Source: Arsenophonus sp046530765 (GTDB taxonomy: Bacteria > Pseudomonadota > Gammaproteobacteria > Enterobacterales > Enterobacteriaceae). From it: a DNA stretch of 64,000 bases. The DNA lies in NCBI GenBank assembly GCA_046530765.1, contig JBHEQS010000006.1:1-64000 (forward strand). Direction: 5' to 3'. Positions 21,101 through 30,536 of this stretch are shown here, piece after piece (within the stretch, counting starts at the first letter, position 1; each line of letters opens with the position of its first letter). Below the pieces are notes generated by a model. That model had not been told where the DNA came from. It saw only the letters and a list, made by a program, of their open reading frames with translations, and searched no databases. A program made the position numbers and the translations under genes.

Positions 21101-21275
21101 AATAGGTTTTGCTTATGCACCAACAACAAAAGCCCCACTAATAGAAATTACTAATAACTATTTAGAAGTCAAATCTTATATATGCCCTATAATTTCTTTT
21201 GACGGAAAAAACGGAGCTGGTGGTCATGCAGCAACAAATATTGCTACATCAAAAATATTTAAACCAAAACAATAA
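18189..21275 (+). CDS. rne: Ribonuclease E with degradosome scaffold tail
   Basis: Endoribonuclease for mRNA decay and rRNA/tRNA processing. The catalytic half (residues 1 to about 510) is highly conserved: S1 domain, 5'-sensor, the DNase-I-like domain with catalytic Asp303 (TAIDINSS) and Asp346 (VIDFID), and the zinc link CPRCSGTG (Cys404, Cys407). The rest is Asn/Lys/Ile-rich, but short motifs survive: an amphipathic membrane-anchor-like helix near 555-575 (NLIFSFMKRIFTFL), an Arg-rich block (RRSRRSYRHLRINGQRRRR) followed by ASPEISLGKVWV, and the terminal FDGKNGAGGHAATN resembling the PNPase-binding end of E. coli RNase E. Length 1028 (E. coli 1061). Confidence 0.98.
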   Translation: MKRMLINATQEEELRVALVDGQRLYNLYIENPGHEQKKANIYKGKITRIEPSLEAAFVDYGSERHGFLPIKEISREYFQNYYQHYIHQNIKDVLKEGQEVIIQVDKEERGNKGAALTTFISLAGSYLVLMPNNPRACGISRRIDGEDRVELKEKLSSLEIPNGMGLIIRTSGVGKSAEVLRQDLQYLIKHWQVIKKVAENQEAPFLIHQESNVIVRAFRDYLRPDIGEILIDNHKIAKMARLHIETIGRSDFSSKIKYYTGDIPLFSHYQIESQIESAFQREVRLPSGGSLVIDATEALTAIDINSSRSTRGIDIEETAFNTNLEAVDEIARQLQLRDLGGLIVIDFIDMIPVRHQREIENRLREAVRQDRARIQIARISQFGLLEISRQRLNTSLGESTHHVCPRCSGTGTIRDNESLSLSVLRLIEEEALKENTHQVHAIVPVPIASYLLNEKRQSVNEIERRKHNIRIIIVPNDRMKSPNFNVIRIHKGEEVFALSYYLAQYYESESNNPIYDAVAEKKSTEQQDISNFNSQYKSNIKNIMFTKNILINNKISANLFNLIFSFMKRIFTFLQKPVVEIEKKSKIDNNKQYSSNQLTQHCKDNDGMNARQNYVNINELQLKKKSNQKKYFNDIQNGSTHEIQYRPRDNQSEYNSQEEKQQIQFKTKIKESKLKNQIALSSQIEQRKPLQSLLIRNRKTKQQKFFNKEYKSIGFNIKNKEDVVSNSTVPKHIMLIKSAIKQKITDISHVTKQFKSKEVFTKYSNDQQDSTILRRSRRSYRHLRINGQRRRRYRDEQGRSLVPLKMAVASPEISLGKVWVQHPIKLNKWNELSSESKNIMIINKKQSFITEQINCNNTVDNLKQKEKIVAIHKTGAIFKNSTNTIPKMLIKSISTKNQIENKSFINNEIFIDNKIKNNGYFINETNQEKILISSNKNSRYINLTISPIIDIISKKTNNYKKENNAIKLTKEIGFAYAPTTKAPLIEITNNYLEVKSYICPIISFDGKNGAGGHAATNIATSKIFKPKQ

Positions 21276-21323
21276 TAAATGAAAACTTTTTAATTTTGCA
21301 ATTTTATTTTTAATTTTAATTAA

Positions 21324-21357
21324 AGATAACTTTTATCAAATTTACTAAAAGTTATCT
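21324..21357 (+). terminator. rne terminator hairpin
   Basis: Arms 21324-21335 and 21346-21357 (AGATAACTTTTA / TAAAAGTTATCT) form a 12 bp stem with a 10-base loop, 48 nt past the rne stop codon. There is no long T-run after it. Confidence 0.55.
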
Positions 21358-22833
21358 GTAACTATACATTGCGAAATACAACATTAATATCAAAATTAAT
21401 TTTATCTTGTATTTTTGTCTATAAAAATATAATTCCATAATATATATATTATATGTATGATGCAAAATTTAATATTTTTTGTTTATTAAAAAAATAGATG
21501 TAAAATTAAAGTAATTAATGAATAAAATATATTGCTATTAATATATTCCTTATATAATATTGTTTTTTATATAATTAATCTTTGCACTTGTAATTATGTT
21601 GATATTTTAGAGAATAATAATTTGCAAAGTCGAATCTAAAAACATTCTATTTTATAGAGAATAATGTTTTATCTTTCTTTCTAAATAATTTTTTTTAAAA
21701 TTTACAAAATTTTAAAAATGTTTTATTGTTCAATAACATGTTATGATTATAAATAATTTTAATAAATTAAAATTAGATTTTATAAACGTTAGATATTTTT
21801 TAAATGTTTATCATTTATTTTCGCAGACGATAATTTCTTATGTATATACATTTACATATTGATTAGAACATATTGTTACATATAGAATATGTATAAAATA
21901 GTTAATAGTTAATTAAAAAACTTATATGGCTATATAAATGATAATTAATATCTATTATATAATAGATATTAATTTTATATGTAAAATAACATAATAATTG
22001 TATATATTACTATAATATGATAAAGAAGAAATATAATTTTTTTAAATACTATTAACTAAAGCTATCATACATATTTTTTTTAGTTTTTATAACAATTTTA
22101 TATATTTTTAATACTTTTATAGTTAATATTATAATTTAATATATTATGATAATAATCATTTATAAACTGATGAAAATATGTAATGCTATTAATAATTATT
22201 GTACATTTTTTATTATTATCCAATTAATATATAAATTCATTTTTATTTTGTAATATACTTAAATTTATGATTATATTACAAAATAACCATTAATTCAATA
22301 ATATAATTTTTTATATACTATCTCTTATTATAAATAATTTTGTTACTTTAGAATTAGTTGTAATTTTTATTTAAAATAAATAAATGACATTTCATATAAA
22401 GTAATGATAATATTCATTTTTTACTATTTTATATAAACTACGGTTAATATTTTTAACTAAAATTAATTAATTAAGTAGTTATTTATAATGAAATGTGTTT
22501 CATTAGTTTAAAAAGTAAAATATAAACAAATTAAGATATTAAATTATTTATGTACAATCTATATTAATTATGATATGTGATTGCATCTGGCATTTTATAT
22601 TAACACTATAGTACTCTTTCTTATCTATTTATTGTATTAGTCTTAATTTTTTTGTAGATTATTTATTATAATTATAATAAAAGATTGTATCTTGTACTTT
22701 AGCAATTTAGGAAAAAATAAAATTGTATATTCTATAACTAATTTAACTATGGTGTATATAAAATATCTAACTTACTAAGTAGTATCATATTTAATTAATT
22801 GATAATAGCGGTAGAGTTCGATTATTTTAAATA

Positions 22834-22984
22834 GTTTTACATAGTCCGACTACGTAAAACATCATTGAATCATATTGAAATCATAATTTCAACTTTTAGT
22901 TATATTTATTTTGTTTTACGTCTGAATATACTATTTTTTTTAAAAAATAGTTCTTGATATTAACTCGCATATGTTTTATGTGAG
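22834..22984. repeat. Run of four consecutive small hairpins
   Basis: Within 151 bases: 22834-22844/22850-22860 (GTTTTACATAG with CTACGTAAAAC, one mismatch), 22875-22881/22886-22892 (TTGAAAT/ATTTCAA), 22930-22939/22942-22951 (ACTATTTTTT/AAAAAATAGT) and 22964-22971/22977-22984 (CTCGCATA/TATGTGAG, one G-T). It could be a structured RNA or chance in A/T-rich DNA. Confidence 0.3.
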
Positions 22985-23291
22985 ATTATATATATTGTAG
23001 TTATCAACAAAATTACAGAAAATAATATTTCTTAAACATACGTTTATTTTTCAATCAACTCATTTTATATTTGATAGCAAGTCAGACAGACAGTAACCAT
23101 CATATTATATAGCGTTCGCTATCATTTTTATCTATTTTTTTTGAAATCTATAATTTAATGTAGTCTGTAAAAAAGCTAGAACAATTGTTTATTATTAATC
23201 TCTTAAAGTAAATTCGAGATTATGATTTAGAAATAAAATTATTATGCAATTAAATGATATAATACTGATATTATTATTTATTCAAACTTAT

Positions 23292-23346
23292 GATAACAAT
23301 ATAGTAGTTCAAATCTCTAAAAGATTTGAACTACTATATTGTTATC
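23292..23346. repeat. Perfect 25 bp hairpin in a non-coding region
   Basis: Arms 23292-23316 and 23322-23346 are perfect reverse complements over 25 bases with a 5-base loop (CTAAA), and the stem includes GTAGTTCAAATCT, so it is not simply A/T monotony. It lies about 810 nt past the end of ihfB. It is the longest perfect hairpin in the window. Function unknown: a distal transcript end of the ihfB unit or a small RNA are both possible. Confidence 0.6.
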
Positions 23347-24157
23347 CACTTAAACATGATGATATATGCAAACATAAATATATATAATTTTATGCTACAA
23401 TACAATGTTTTCTAAATTTTTATTTATCGTACTATTTATTATAGGCATCTCTATTATGTTTATTTTATACTATCATCTCAACAAATCTTAATATAATTAA
23501 AGTTAATTATTCCTGGTAGGTTAAATTCTGTAAAAGTTAATAAGTTATATAATGATATTTTGTTACAATAATTTATATATTTAACAATATCTTACATATC
23601 TTTCTAACAATCTATTATATGAATTTTATAAAAATAAAATATCAACAAAGATTTCTATCAATTAGTTTAGTTATATATATTGACATATTATTAATTCTAA
23701 TTTAGTACTTGCATATTGATTATAATTAATGTTTGTTAATAACTCATGTTTTAAATTAATAAACATACATAGCTAACATTTAACAGAATAACAGATCTTT
23801 GATAGCAAACTGTAAATGTACTAGAATATCAATGTTGGTTATACATAAAAGAACTTAATATAAGTTATGGTATACAATATTATAATCTTTTGCAACACAT
23901 TGCGGCGTATAAACTGCTTTTTATTTGTTAGATTAGCTCTTTAACTTACTTTACATCTAAAGATTGAAGTAACTTTTCGTTCAGTTAGTGGATCTTATAA
24001 ACAAATATATAAGATTTTGCTACTATTCATTCCTTTAGTTGCTATAATTAATAAAATGTCTATCAAATGATATACACCGCATATTGCGCATTAATAAATA
24101 ATGCTATTTATAATAAAATATTATAAAAACAAAATAAATAAATTTAATCTATTAATT

Positions 24158-24442
24158 TTATGTATAAAAATTAACTCGATCGCGTAATGTTTTACCTGGC
24201 TTAAAATGAGGAACATGTTTCTCTTTTAAATTGACTTTATCACCAGTTTTTGGATTGCGACCAGTACGCGGTGCGCGGTAATGAAGAGAAAAACTGCCAA
24301 ATCCGCGGATTTCAATACGACCTCCATTAATAAGTGTTATTACCATATGATCAAGCATTTCTTTAACTGCCTCTTCAATAAGTTTTGCTGGTATATGAGC
24401 TAATTGCTTAATAAGTCTTTCAATTAATTCAGACCTTGTCAT
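24158..24442 (-). CDS. ihfB: Integration host factor subunit beta
   Basis: Forms with IhfA the heterodimeric DNA-bending protein IHF. I start at 24442 (MTRSELIERL), the conserved IhfB N-terminus, rather than six codons upstream. The product has 94 residues, as in E. coli, with the HU-fold beta core RGFGSFSLHYR and the DNA-intercalating arm RTGRNPKTGDKV. It follows rpsA by 71 bp, as in E. coli. Distinguished from HU by the TRSELIERL start and rpsA linkage. Confidence 0.96.
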   Translation of the reverse strand: MTRSELIERLIKQLAHIPAKLIEEAVKEMLDHMVITLINGGRIEIRGFGSFSLHYRAPRTGRNPKTGDKVNLKEKHVPHFKPGKTLRDRVNFYT

Positions 24443-24513
24443 AGCACCTAGAATCTCCAATAAATTATTGTTATAAGGTGATAATAGAATATTTCCATAA
24501 TAAATTAACTTAA

Positions 24514-26187
24514 TTATTCACCTTTAGCTGCCTTAAAGGCTTCGGCCATGGCGTTATTTATAAAACCAATATCTTCCTGTTTATTCACAGAAGTAATTAG
24601 ATTTTTTTCACCTTCTTCATTTTTTATATGAAAAGATAATGTAATAATACGATTTTTTCGATCAACTCCAATATATTTAGCTTCAATTGTGTTGCCAATC
24701 TTTAATATTTTCATAGAATCTTCCATTTGATCGCGAGAAGCTTCTAATATAGATAGGTGACCTTCTACGCCACTAGCCAACTTAATTGTTGCTCCCTTAG
24801 AATTAACAGCAATTACTTTACCGCTAACAATAACACCTTTTTTATGAGTAGACATATAATTATTGAATGGATCTTCAGATAATTGTTTGACACCCAAAGA
24901 AATGCGTTCACGTTCAACGTCAACTTGCAATACAACAGCAGAAATTTCATCACCTTTTTTATATTCACGAACAGCTTCTTCACCTGCAACATTCCAGGAA
25001 ATATCAGATAAATGAACTAAACCATCAATGCCCCCATCTAAACCAATGAATATTCCAAAATCAGTAATAGATTTTATTTTACCATCTACGTGATCATTTT
25101 TGTTATGTGTTTCTGCGAATTGCTGCCATGGATTTAGTTTGCACTGTTTTAATCCTAATGAAATTCTACGACGTTCTTCATCAATATTTAGTACTATAAC
25201 CTCAACAAAATCATCAACATTAACAACTTTAGATGGATGAATATTTTTATTGGTCCAATCCATTTCAGAAACGTGCACTAAACCTTCAACACCTTCTTCA
25301 ATTTCAACAAAACAACCATAATCAGTAAGATTACTAACTCGCCCTGTTAGTTTATTTCCCTCTGGATAACGTTTAGAAATTGCTACCCATGGATCTTCTC
25401 CCAATTGCTTTAAGCCTAAAGATACGCGAGTGCGCTCACGATCAAACTTCAATATTTTAATATTTATTTCATCGCCAACATTAACAATTTCACTTGGATG
25501 TTTGACGCGTTTCCAAGCCATATCAGTAATGTGCAATAACCCATCAACACCACCAAGATCAATAAATGCACCATAGTCAGTTAAGTTTTTGACAATGCCT
25601 TTAACTTCTTTTCCTTCTTGCATGTTTTCAAGTAATTGATGACGTTCTGAACTGTTTTCAGACTCAATAACAGCACGCCGCGAAACAACAACATTATTAC
25701 GTTTTTGATCAAGTTTTATAACTTTGAATTCAAGCTCTTTACCTTCTAGGTGAGCTGTATCGCGAACAGGGCGAACATCAACCAATGAACCAGGCAAAAA
25801 TGCGCGTATACCTTTTAATTCTACAGTAAAACCACCTTTTACTTTTCCATTAATAACACCCATAACTATTTCGGCATTTTCATATGTTTTTTCTAACATC
25901 AACCAAGCTTCGTGGCGTTTTGCTTTTTCGCGAGATAAGATCGTTTCACCAAAACCATCTTCTACTGCGTCTAAAGCAACAGCAATTTCGTCACCAATCT
26001 GAATTTCAATCTCACCTTGTGTATTTTTAAATTGTTCTATTGGAATCGCTGATTCTGATTTTAAACCAGCATCAACTAATACGACATCTTTGTCGATAGA
26101 AACAACAACACCACGAATGATAGCTCCTGTACGTGTTTCGATATTCTGTAAAGATTCTTCAAATAGTTGAGCAAAAGATTCTGTCAT
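24514..26187 (-). CDS. rpsA: 30S ribosomal protein S1
   Basis: Binds and unfolds mRNA at the small ribosomal subunit so that structured or weak ribosome sites can be used. I start at 26187 (MTESFAQLFEESL), giving 557 residues, identical in length to E. coli. Six S1 repeats are visible; clear repeat signatures are GLLHITDMAWKR, GLVHVSEMDW and GLVHLSDISW. An ATG 36 bases upstream is in frame, but those codons correspond to the leader. Downstream of cmk and upstream of ihfB, as in E. coli. Confidence 0.98.
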   Translation of the reverse strand: MTESFAQLFEESLQNIETRTGAIIRGVVVSIDKDVVLVDAGLKSESAIPIEQFKNTQGEIEIQIGDEIAVALDAVEDGFGETILSREKAKRHEAWLMLEKTYENAEIVMGVINGKVKGGFTVELKGIRAFLPGSLVDVRPVRDTAHLEGKELEFKVIKLDQKRNNVVVSRRAVIESENSSERHQLLENMQEGKEVKGIVKNLTDYGAFIDLGGVDGLLHITDMAWKRVKHPSEIVNVGDEINIKILKFDRERTRVSLGLKQLGEDPWVAISKRYPEGNKLTGRVSNLTDYGCFVEIEEGVEGLVHVSEMDWTNKNIHPSKVVNVDDFVEVIVLNIDEERRRISLGLKQCKLNPWQQFAETHNKNDHVDGKIKSITDFGIFIGLDGGIDGLVHLSDISWNVAGEEAVREYKKGDEISAVVLQVDVERERISLGVKQLSEDPFNNYMSTHKKGVIVSGKVIAVNSKGATIKLASGVEGHLSILEASRDQMEDSMKILKIGNTIEAKYIGVDRKNRIITLSFHIKNEEGEKNLITSVNKQEDIGFINNAMAEAFKAAKGE

Positions 26188-26377
26188 AGTAAGATCTTCT
26201 AAAATTTTAATTTTAATTTCCATTTAGCATCCTGATAAATGGGATTATTTTATATACTTTATAACACTCCTTATCATCACATTTAATATAATTAAATATT
26301 AATTTAATTATATTAAATGTGCACATTAACTTATTATATGGCTATATATGGCATATTGTATAGATAATGTTTACTTT
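26188..26377 (-). promoter_or_regulatory. rpsA leader
   Basis: 190 nt between cmk and rpsA. It contains a perfect 18 bp hairpin (26280-26297 / 26302-26319) followed by AAGGAG, CAGGATGCTAAATGGA and only a weak ribosome site (GAAGAT) before the ATG. In E. coli rpsA translation is autoregulated through a folded leader with exposed GGA motifs and without a strong Shine-Dalgarno; the three GGA/AGGA motifs here fit that model. Autoregulation is inferred. Confidence 0.5.
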
Positions 26378-27052
26378 TTATATTTTACTTTTTATATAAG
26401 TAAGCGCTTGCTTTATAACTCCTTCAACAGATAACTTTGTAGAATCTAGGATTAGCGCATCTTTTGCAGGCACTAATGGAGCTATTTGTCTATTACGATC
26501 TCGATAATCACGCTCCTTAATATCCAATAAAATATCACTTAATTTAACATCAAAGCCATTTACCTTCAACAACTGTATTCGTCGGCGAGCTCGCTCTTCT
26601 GGTGTGGCGTCAAGAAAAATCTTTACTTGTGCATCGGGAAAAACTACTGTTCCCATGTCTCGACCATCAGCAACCAATCCTAGTTTAGTTCTAAATGATC
26701 TTTGCTGATGTAATAATTCTTTTCTAACGCGAGGAAAAGTTGCTATAATAGATGCAATATTACCAATAATTTCGCTACGAATTTCACTGCTAACATCAAT
26801 TCCATCAATAATAACAGATAATTCTTTTCCTCTGTTATCAAAACTAATATTAATATTTTTAGTTAATAATATTAATTCTTTTTCAGATTTAATATCAACA
26901 TCATAATGAAATGCTGCTAAAGCTATAACGCGGTAAATGGCACCAGAATCAAGTAATTTCCAACCAAGCTTATTTGCTAATGCGTAACATAATGTACCTT
27001 TACCGGCACTACTTGGCCCATCAACTGTGATAACATGCGGCAAAGTTGCCAT
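26378..27052 (-). CDS. cmk: Cytidylate kinase
   Basis: Phosphorylates CMP and dCMP using ATP. The P-loop GPSSAGKGT is at residues 12-20, followed by LLDSGAIYRV, the NMP-binding VADGRDMGTVVFPDA and the lid RDYRDRNRQIAPL. Length 224 (E. coli 227). It is followed by rpsA as in E. coli. A 180 bp A/T spacer separates it from aroA. Confidence 0.97.
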   Translation of the reverse strand: MATLPHVITVDGPSSAGKGTLCYALANKLGWKLLDSGAIYRVIALAAFHYDVDIKSEKELILLTKNINISFDNRGKELSVIIDGIDVSSEIRSEIIGNIASIIATFPRVRKELLHQQRSFRTKLGLVADGRDMGTVVFPDAQVKIFLDATPEERARRRIQLLKVNGFDVKLSDILLDIKERDYRDRNRQIAPLVPAKDALILDSTKLSVEGVIKQALTYIKSKI

Positions 27053-27232
27053 TATACTTTTCCTTTTTCATTTGTAAAAATTGAATTTTTAATAAATACT
27101 TTCTATCAGCCTATCTAATAAATATTCTATTATATTATACTAGATTAATTCTATTAGGTTAAAAGAGATGTTTATATCAAATTTAACATTGTATTATTAG
27201 CTTCGGCATTATGGTAATTTTACTTTAATATT

Positions 27233-28516
27233 CTAATATCGATAACTTAATTTTTCTAGTTGATTAAAATAATTAGGAAAAGTTTTGGATGTACAATTTG
27301 GATTTAAAATAGTAACAGTGGTATCTGATAAAGCAACAAGTGAAAAACACATCGCAATACGATGATCATTATAAGTTTCTATTTCAACATGCTTCAATAA
27401 TTTAGAAGGTAAAATGCTAATGCTGTCATGACTTTCTTTTACTTCAGCGCCAACTTTTTTTAATTCATTAGCCATCGCAGTTAATCTGTCAGTTTCTTTT
27501 ATCCTCCAGTTATAAATATTACGAATAATCGTTTCGCCTTCTGCAAACAGTGCCAAAATTGCAACTGTCATAGCTGAATCTGGGATAAAATTCATATCCA
27601 TATCAATTCCAATTAACTTATCTCGTTTACATTCAATAAAATTTTTACCCCAATGTATTTTTGCACCCATTTTTTCAAGTATAGTGGCAAATTGTATATC
27701 ACCTTGCAAACTATCTTTGTCAATACCAATCACTCTAACATTCCCACCTTTAATTGCAGCTGCAGCTAAAAAATAAGATGCAGAAGAGGCATCTCCTTCA
27801 ACAGAATAATTAATTGGTGAAATATACTGCTGTCTAGATTTAATCTGAAATCTACAATAATGTTGATTTTCTACTTCAACACCAAAACTGCGCATTGTTG
27901 CAATGGTAATATCAACATAAGGCTTTGAAACAATATTCCCTTTTATATGGATAGTAGTATCGTTGCATGTTAATGGTGAGGCTATTAAAAGTGCAGTTAA
28001 AAATTGACTAGATATGCTACAATTTAATGTAATACAACCACCAGTAAAGCCACCTTTTATTTTTATAGGCGGATAACCATATTGCTCTAAATAATCAATA
28101 TTTGCCCCTCCTTGCTGTAAAGCATCAATAAGATGGCCAATAGGACGTTCTTTCATTCTAGCTTCTCCAGTTAAAATAATATCATTATCCGATAATGATA
28201 AAATAGCAGTCAATATTCTCATTGCAGTGCCAGTATTACCAAGGAAAATTTTTAAACCATTTTTATAACTAAAGAAATTACTTCTACCATTTACAATGCA
28301 TGTTGTAAAATTATGTGATAATTTATATTCAACGCCTAATGAAGCTAAAGCATTAAGCATGTTACGAACATCATCGCTATCAAGAATATTAGTTAATGTA
28401 GTTTGGCCATGTGCCAATGCAGACAACAATAGAACACGATTAGAAATGCTTTTTGAACCAATAAGATTAATTTTACCTTCAATGTGAGAAATTGGTTGTA
28501 TAGTTAGATCATGCAT
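27233..28516 (-). CDS. aroA: 3-phosphoshikimate 1-carboxyvinyltransferase
   Basis: EPSP synthase, sixth step of the shikimate pathway to chorismate. I start at 28516 (MHDLTIQPI), which aligns with E. coli MESLTLQPI and gives 427 residues, the E. coli length; an in-frame ATG six codons earlier is possible. Lys22, Ser23 and Arg27 (GSKSISNR), LGNTGTAMR, catalytic Asp313 (PDSAMT) and Glu341 (RIKETDR) are present. It follows serC as in E. coli. Chorismate also feeds PabC in this window. Retention may reflect aromatic amino acid or folate supply to the host, which is inference. Confidence 0.97.
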   Translation of the reverse strand: MHDLTIQPISHIEGKINLIGSKSISNRVLLLSALAHGQTTLTNILDSDDVRNMLNALASLGVEYKLSHNFTTCIVNGRSNFFSYKNGLKIFLGNTGTAMRILTAILSLSDNDIILTGEARMKERPIGHLIDALQQGGANIDYLEQYGYPPIKIKGGFTGGCITLNCSISSQFLTALLIASPLTCNDTTIHIKGNIVSKPYVDITIATMRSFGVEVENQHYCRFQIKSRQQYISPINYSVEGDASSASYFLAAAAIKGGNVRVIGIDKDSLQGDIQFATILEKMGAKIHWGKNFIECKRDKLIGIDMDMNFIPDSAMTVAILALFAEGETIIRNIYNWRIKETDRLTAMANELKKVGAEVKESHDSISILPSKLLKHVEIETYNDHRIAMCFSLVALSDTTVTILNPNCTSKTFPNYFNQLEKLSYRY

Positions 28517-28606
28517 TAATAATAAATTCTCCAATAAAAAAAATAAATAAATTATTATAATTATAGTTTTTAATCATTTAAGAATGAGTATAAAATATTT
28601 TATGAA

Positions 28607-28661
28607 TTCAATTAATCCATATAAATAGATTCAATAATCTTTTATATGGATTAATTGAATC
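28607..28661 (-). terminator. Hairpin overlapping the serC stop
   Basis: Arms 28607-28626 and 28642-28661 form a perfect 20 bp stem with a 15-base loop. The right arm ends on the first base of the serC stop codon, so the stem starts inside the gene end. It separates serC from aroA, which lies 145 bp further on; the E. coli pair is one operon with an attenuating structure in between. Confidence 0.55.
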
Positions 28662-29752
28662 TATTTATATCTGCGCTCAAAATCAATTATAAAATTAACT
28701 AATTTATTAACTCCAGATAAAGGCATTGCATTGTAAATTGAGGCGCGCATTCCACCAACCGATTTATGTCCTTTTAAAAAAAGAAGCCCTTGTTGTTCTG
28801 CAGATTTAATAAATTCATCATCTAAGTTAGGTTTTATTATTTTGAATGGAACATTCATTATTGAGCGATTATCTTTATCTATCTGATTAATATAAAATTT
28901 ACTGTTATCAATAACATCATACAGTAATCTAGCTTTTTCTTGATTGCGTCTCTCCATTTCCTCTAGCCCGCCTTGTTTTTTTAACCATTTAAACACCATG
29001 CCAGATAGATACCATGAAAAAGTAGGTGGCGTATTGTACATTGAGTTATTATTATCAAGTATAGTATAATTAAAAATAGAAGGAGTTATTTTTCTTTCAC
29101 AACCTAATAAATTTTTACGAATAATAACTAATGTTATTCCAGCTGGTCCAATATTTTTTTGCGCTCCAGCATAAATGACACCAAAACGACTAACATCAAG
29201 AGGACTAGATAAGATTGCTGAGGAGTAGTCAGCTATAACGATCTTATCTGGTGAAAAATTAGGTAGAGAGCGGATAGCAATACCATCAATTGTCTCATTT
29301 GGACAATAATGAATGTATTTTGCAGTTTTTGTTAATAACCATTGACACATAGGTTGTACGCTTAAATAATCTGATTTTTCTAGTTGAATATTAACTTTAT
29401 TAACAGTGCAATATTTTATTCCCTCTTGTGCTGCAGATTTTGACCAATGTCCACCAACAATGTAATCCACAGTTTCATATGCTTGAAATAAATTTAATGG
29501 TAATATAGAAAATTGAGTTCTAGCGCCACCGTGACAAAAAAGTATTTTATAGTTATCAGGTATTTTGAGTAGTTCTCGTAAGTTTTGCTCAGCCTCTATA
29601 ACTACCTCAATAAATGCTTTGCTACGATGGCTTATTTCCATAACAGAAGTACCAATTCCATTCCAATTACAAAGTTCTTTTTGTGCGCATCTCAAAACTT
29701 CTGCCGGCAACATTGCTGGACCAGCGCTAAAATTATATATCTGATTCATCAC
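28661..29752 (-). CDS. serC: Phosphoserine aminotransferase
   Basis: PLP enzyme for serine synthesis, also used in pyridoxal phosphate synthesis. N-terminal MNQIYNFSAGPAMLPAEVL, TSVMEISHRSK, FCHGGARTQF and the PLP-lysine motif GAQKNIGPAG are present, with SGVNKLVNFI near the end. Length 363 (E. coli 362). E. coli has GGGRGQF where this has GGARTQF, a mild change in the phosphate/PLP loop. Upstream of aroA as in E. coli. Confidence 0.96.
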   Translation of the reverse strand: MMNQIYNFSAGPAMLPAEVLRCAQKELCNWNGIGTSVMEISHRSKAFIEVVIEAEQNLRELLKIPDNYKILFCHGGARTQFSILPLNLFQAYETVDYIVGGHWSKSAAQEGIKYCTVNKVNIQLEKSDYLSVQPMCQWLLTKTAKYIHYCPNETIDGIAIRSLPNFSPDKIVIADYSSAILSSPLDVSRFGVIYAGAQKNIGPAGITLVIIRKNLLGCERKITPSIFNYTILDNNNSMYNTPPTFSWYLSGMVFKWLKKQGGLEEMERRNQEKARLLYDVIDNSKFYINQIDKDNRSIMNVPFKIIKPNLDDEFIKSAEQQGLLFLKGHKSVGGMRASIYNAMPLSGVNKLVNFIIDFERRYK

Positions 29753-30536
29753 TTACCTTATTTATTTAATTAATCAGTTAATATTACATATTTGATTATG
29801 TTTTAGCATTATCTGTTAAAATTTATACAATATTTAATTTTAATTGCATAAACAATATATATAATTAATCTTAAAATAATATTTTTATTGTATTATTATC
29901 TTTTCATAAAGTATAAATTATAATTAAAAATTAATTTTTCCATGTTTTGAAAAATTTTACAGCAATGAATCTATATTTTGTTTCATTAATTTTTGTATAT
30001 TGATTCATTAAATCGTTGTAATTGGAGATGATAGAAATGATAGTTAGTATAGTAATGCACATGAATTTAGTAATTGTATGAATAGTACTAACTTTAGGTA
30101 CTACTTTATTAAACTTATTAATAAAAAATGAAATTATTAGTAGTAAATTTTACTTTAGTATAAATAATTTTTACTATTAAGTAAAAAATATATTTAGATT
30201 AGTATTAAAGTTGATATGTAATATACTTAAAATAAAACTAATATTTATTTTATTATATTATTATAAGTTTATAGTTTAATACTAAAGACTTTTGTTTGTC
30301 TATAATCTTTGTCAAATATAAACAATAAGATAAGTTATAAAAAATTAAATGCTAATTATAATTCGTAGTTATAATTTTAATTATATCAAATATTACAATA
30401 GAGGATTTTGATTTAATAATTTTAAAATTAATTTTTTAATATATATTAATGCAACATAATCAATATGTATTTTTTTTATTTTTAAATATCATAGATTTCA
30501 AGATAAATAATATCATAATATTTTTATCTAAGATAT
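29753..30536. other. A/T spacer between serC and the plsB repeat
   Basis: 784 bp without an ORF, tRNA or readable gene remnant. Runs such as TAGTACTAACTTTAGGTACTACTTTA near 30090 form small imperfect hairpins. The left arm of the long inverted repeat starts at its right end. Confidence 0.5.

Larger units (their letters stand above)
21358..24157. other. 2.8 kb spacer with a cluster of hairpins
   Basis: No ORF. The first 1.4 kb is almost pure A/T. From about 22790 to 24000 base composition is more mixed (CG, GAC and GC words appear), suggesting a more recently lost gene or an RNA; I could not match it to a protein. E. coli has ycaI and msbA downstream of ihfB, which would lie here, but no trace of either was readable. 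Hairpins at 22834-22984 and 23292-23346 are listed separately. Confidence 0.5.

Noticed and set aside
22800..22830. tRNA-like words (GGTAGAGTTCGATT)
   Set aside because: No T-stem, anticodon stem or acceptor pairing can be built around them.
23098..23125. Small GATAGCG..CGCTATC-like hairpin near 23110
   Set aside because: Only 6 bp and without context; consistent with chance.
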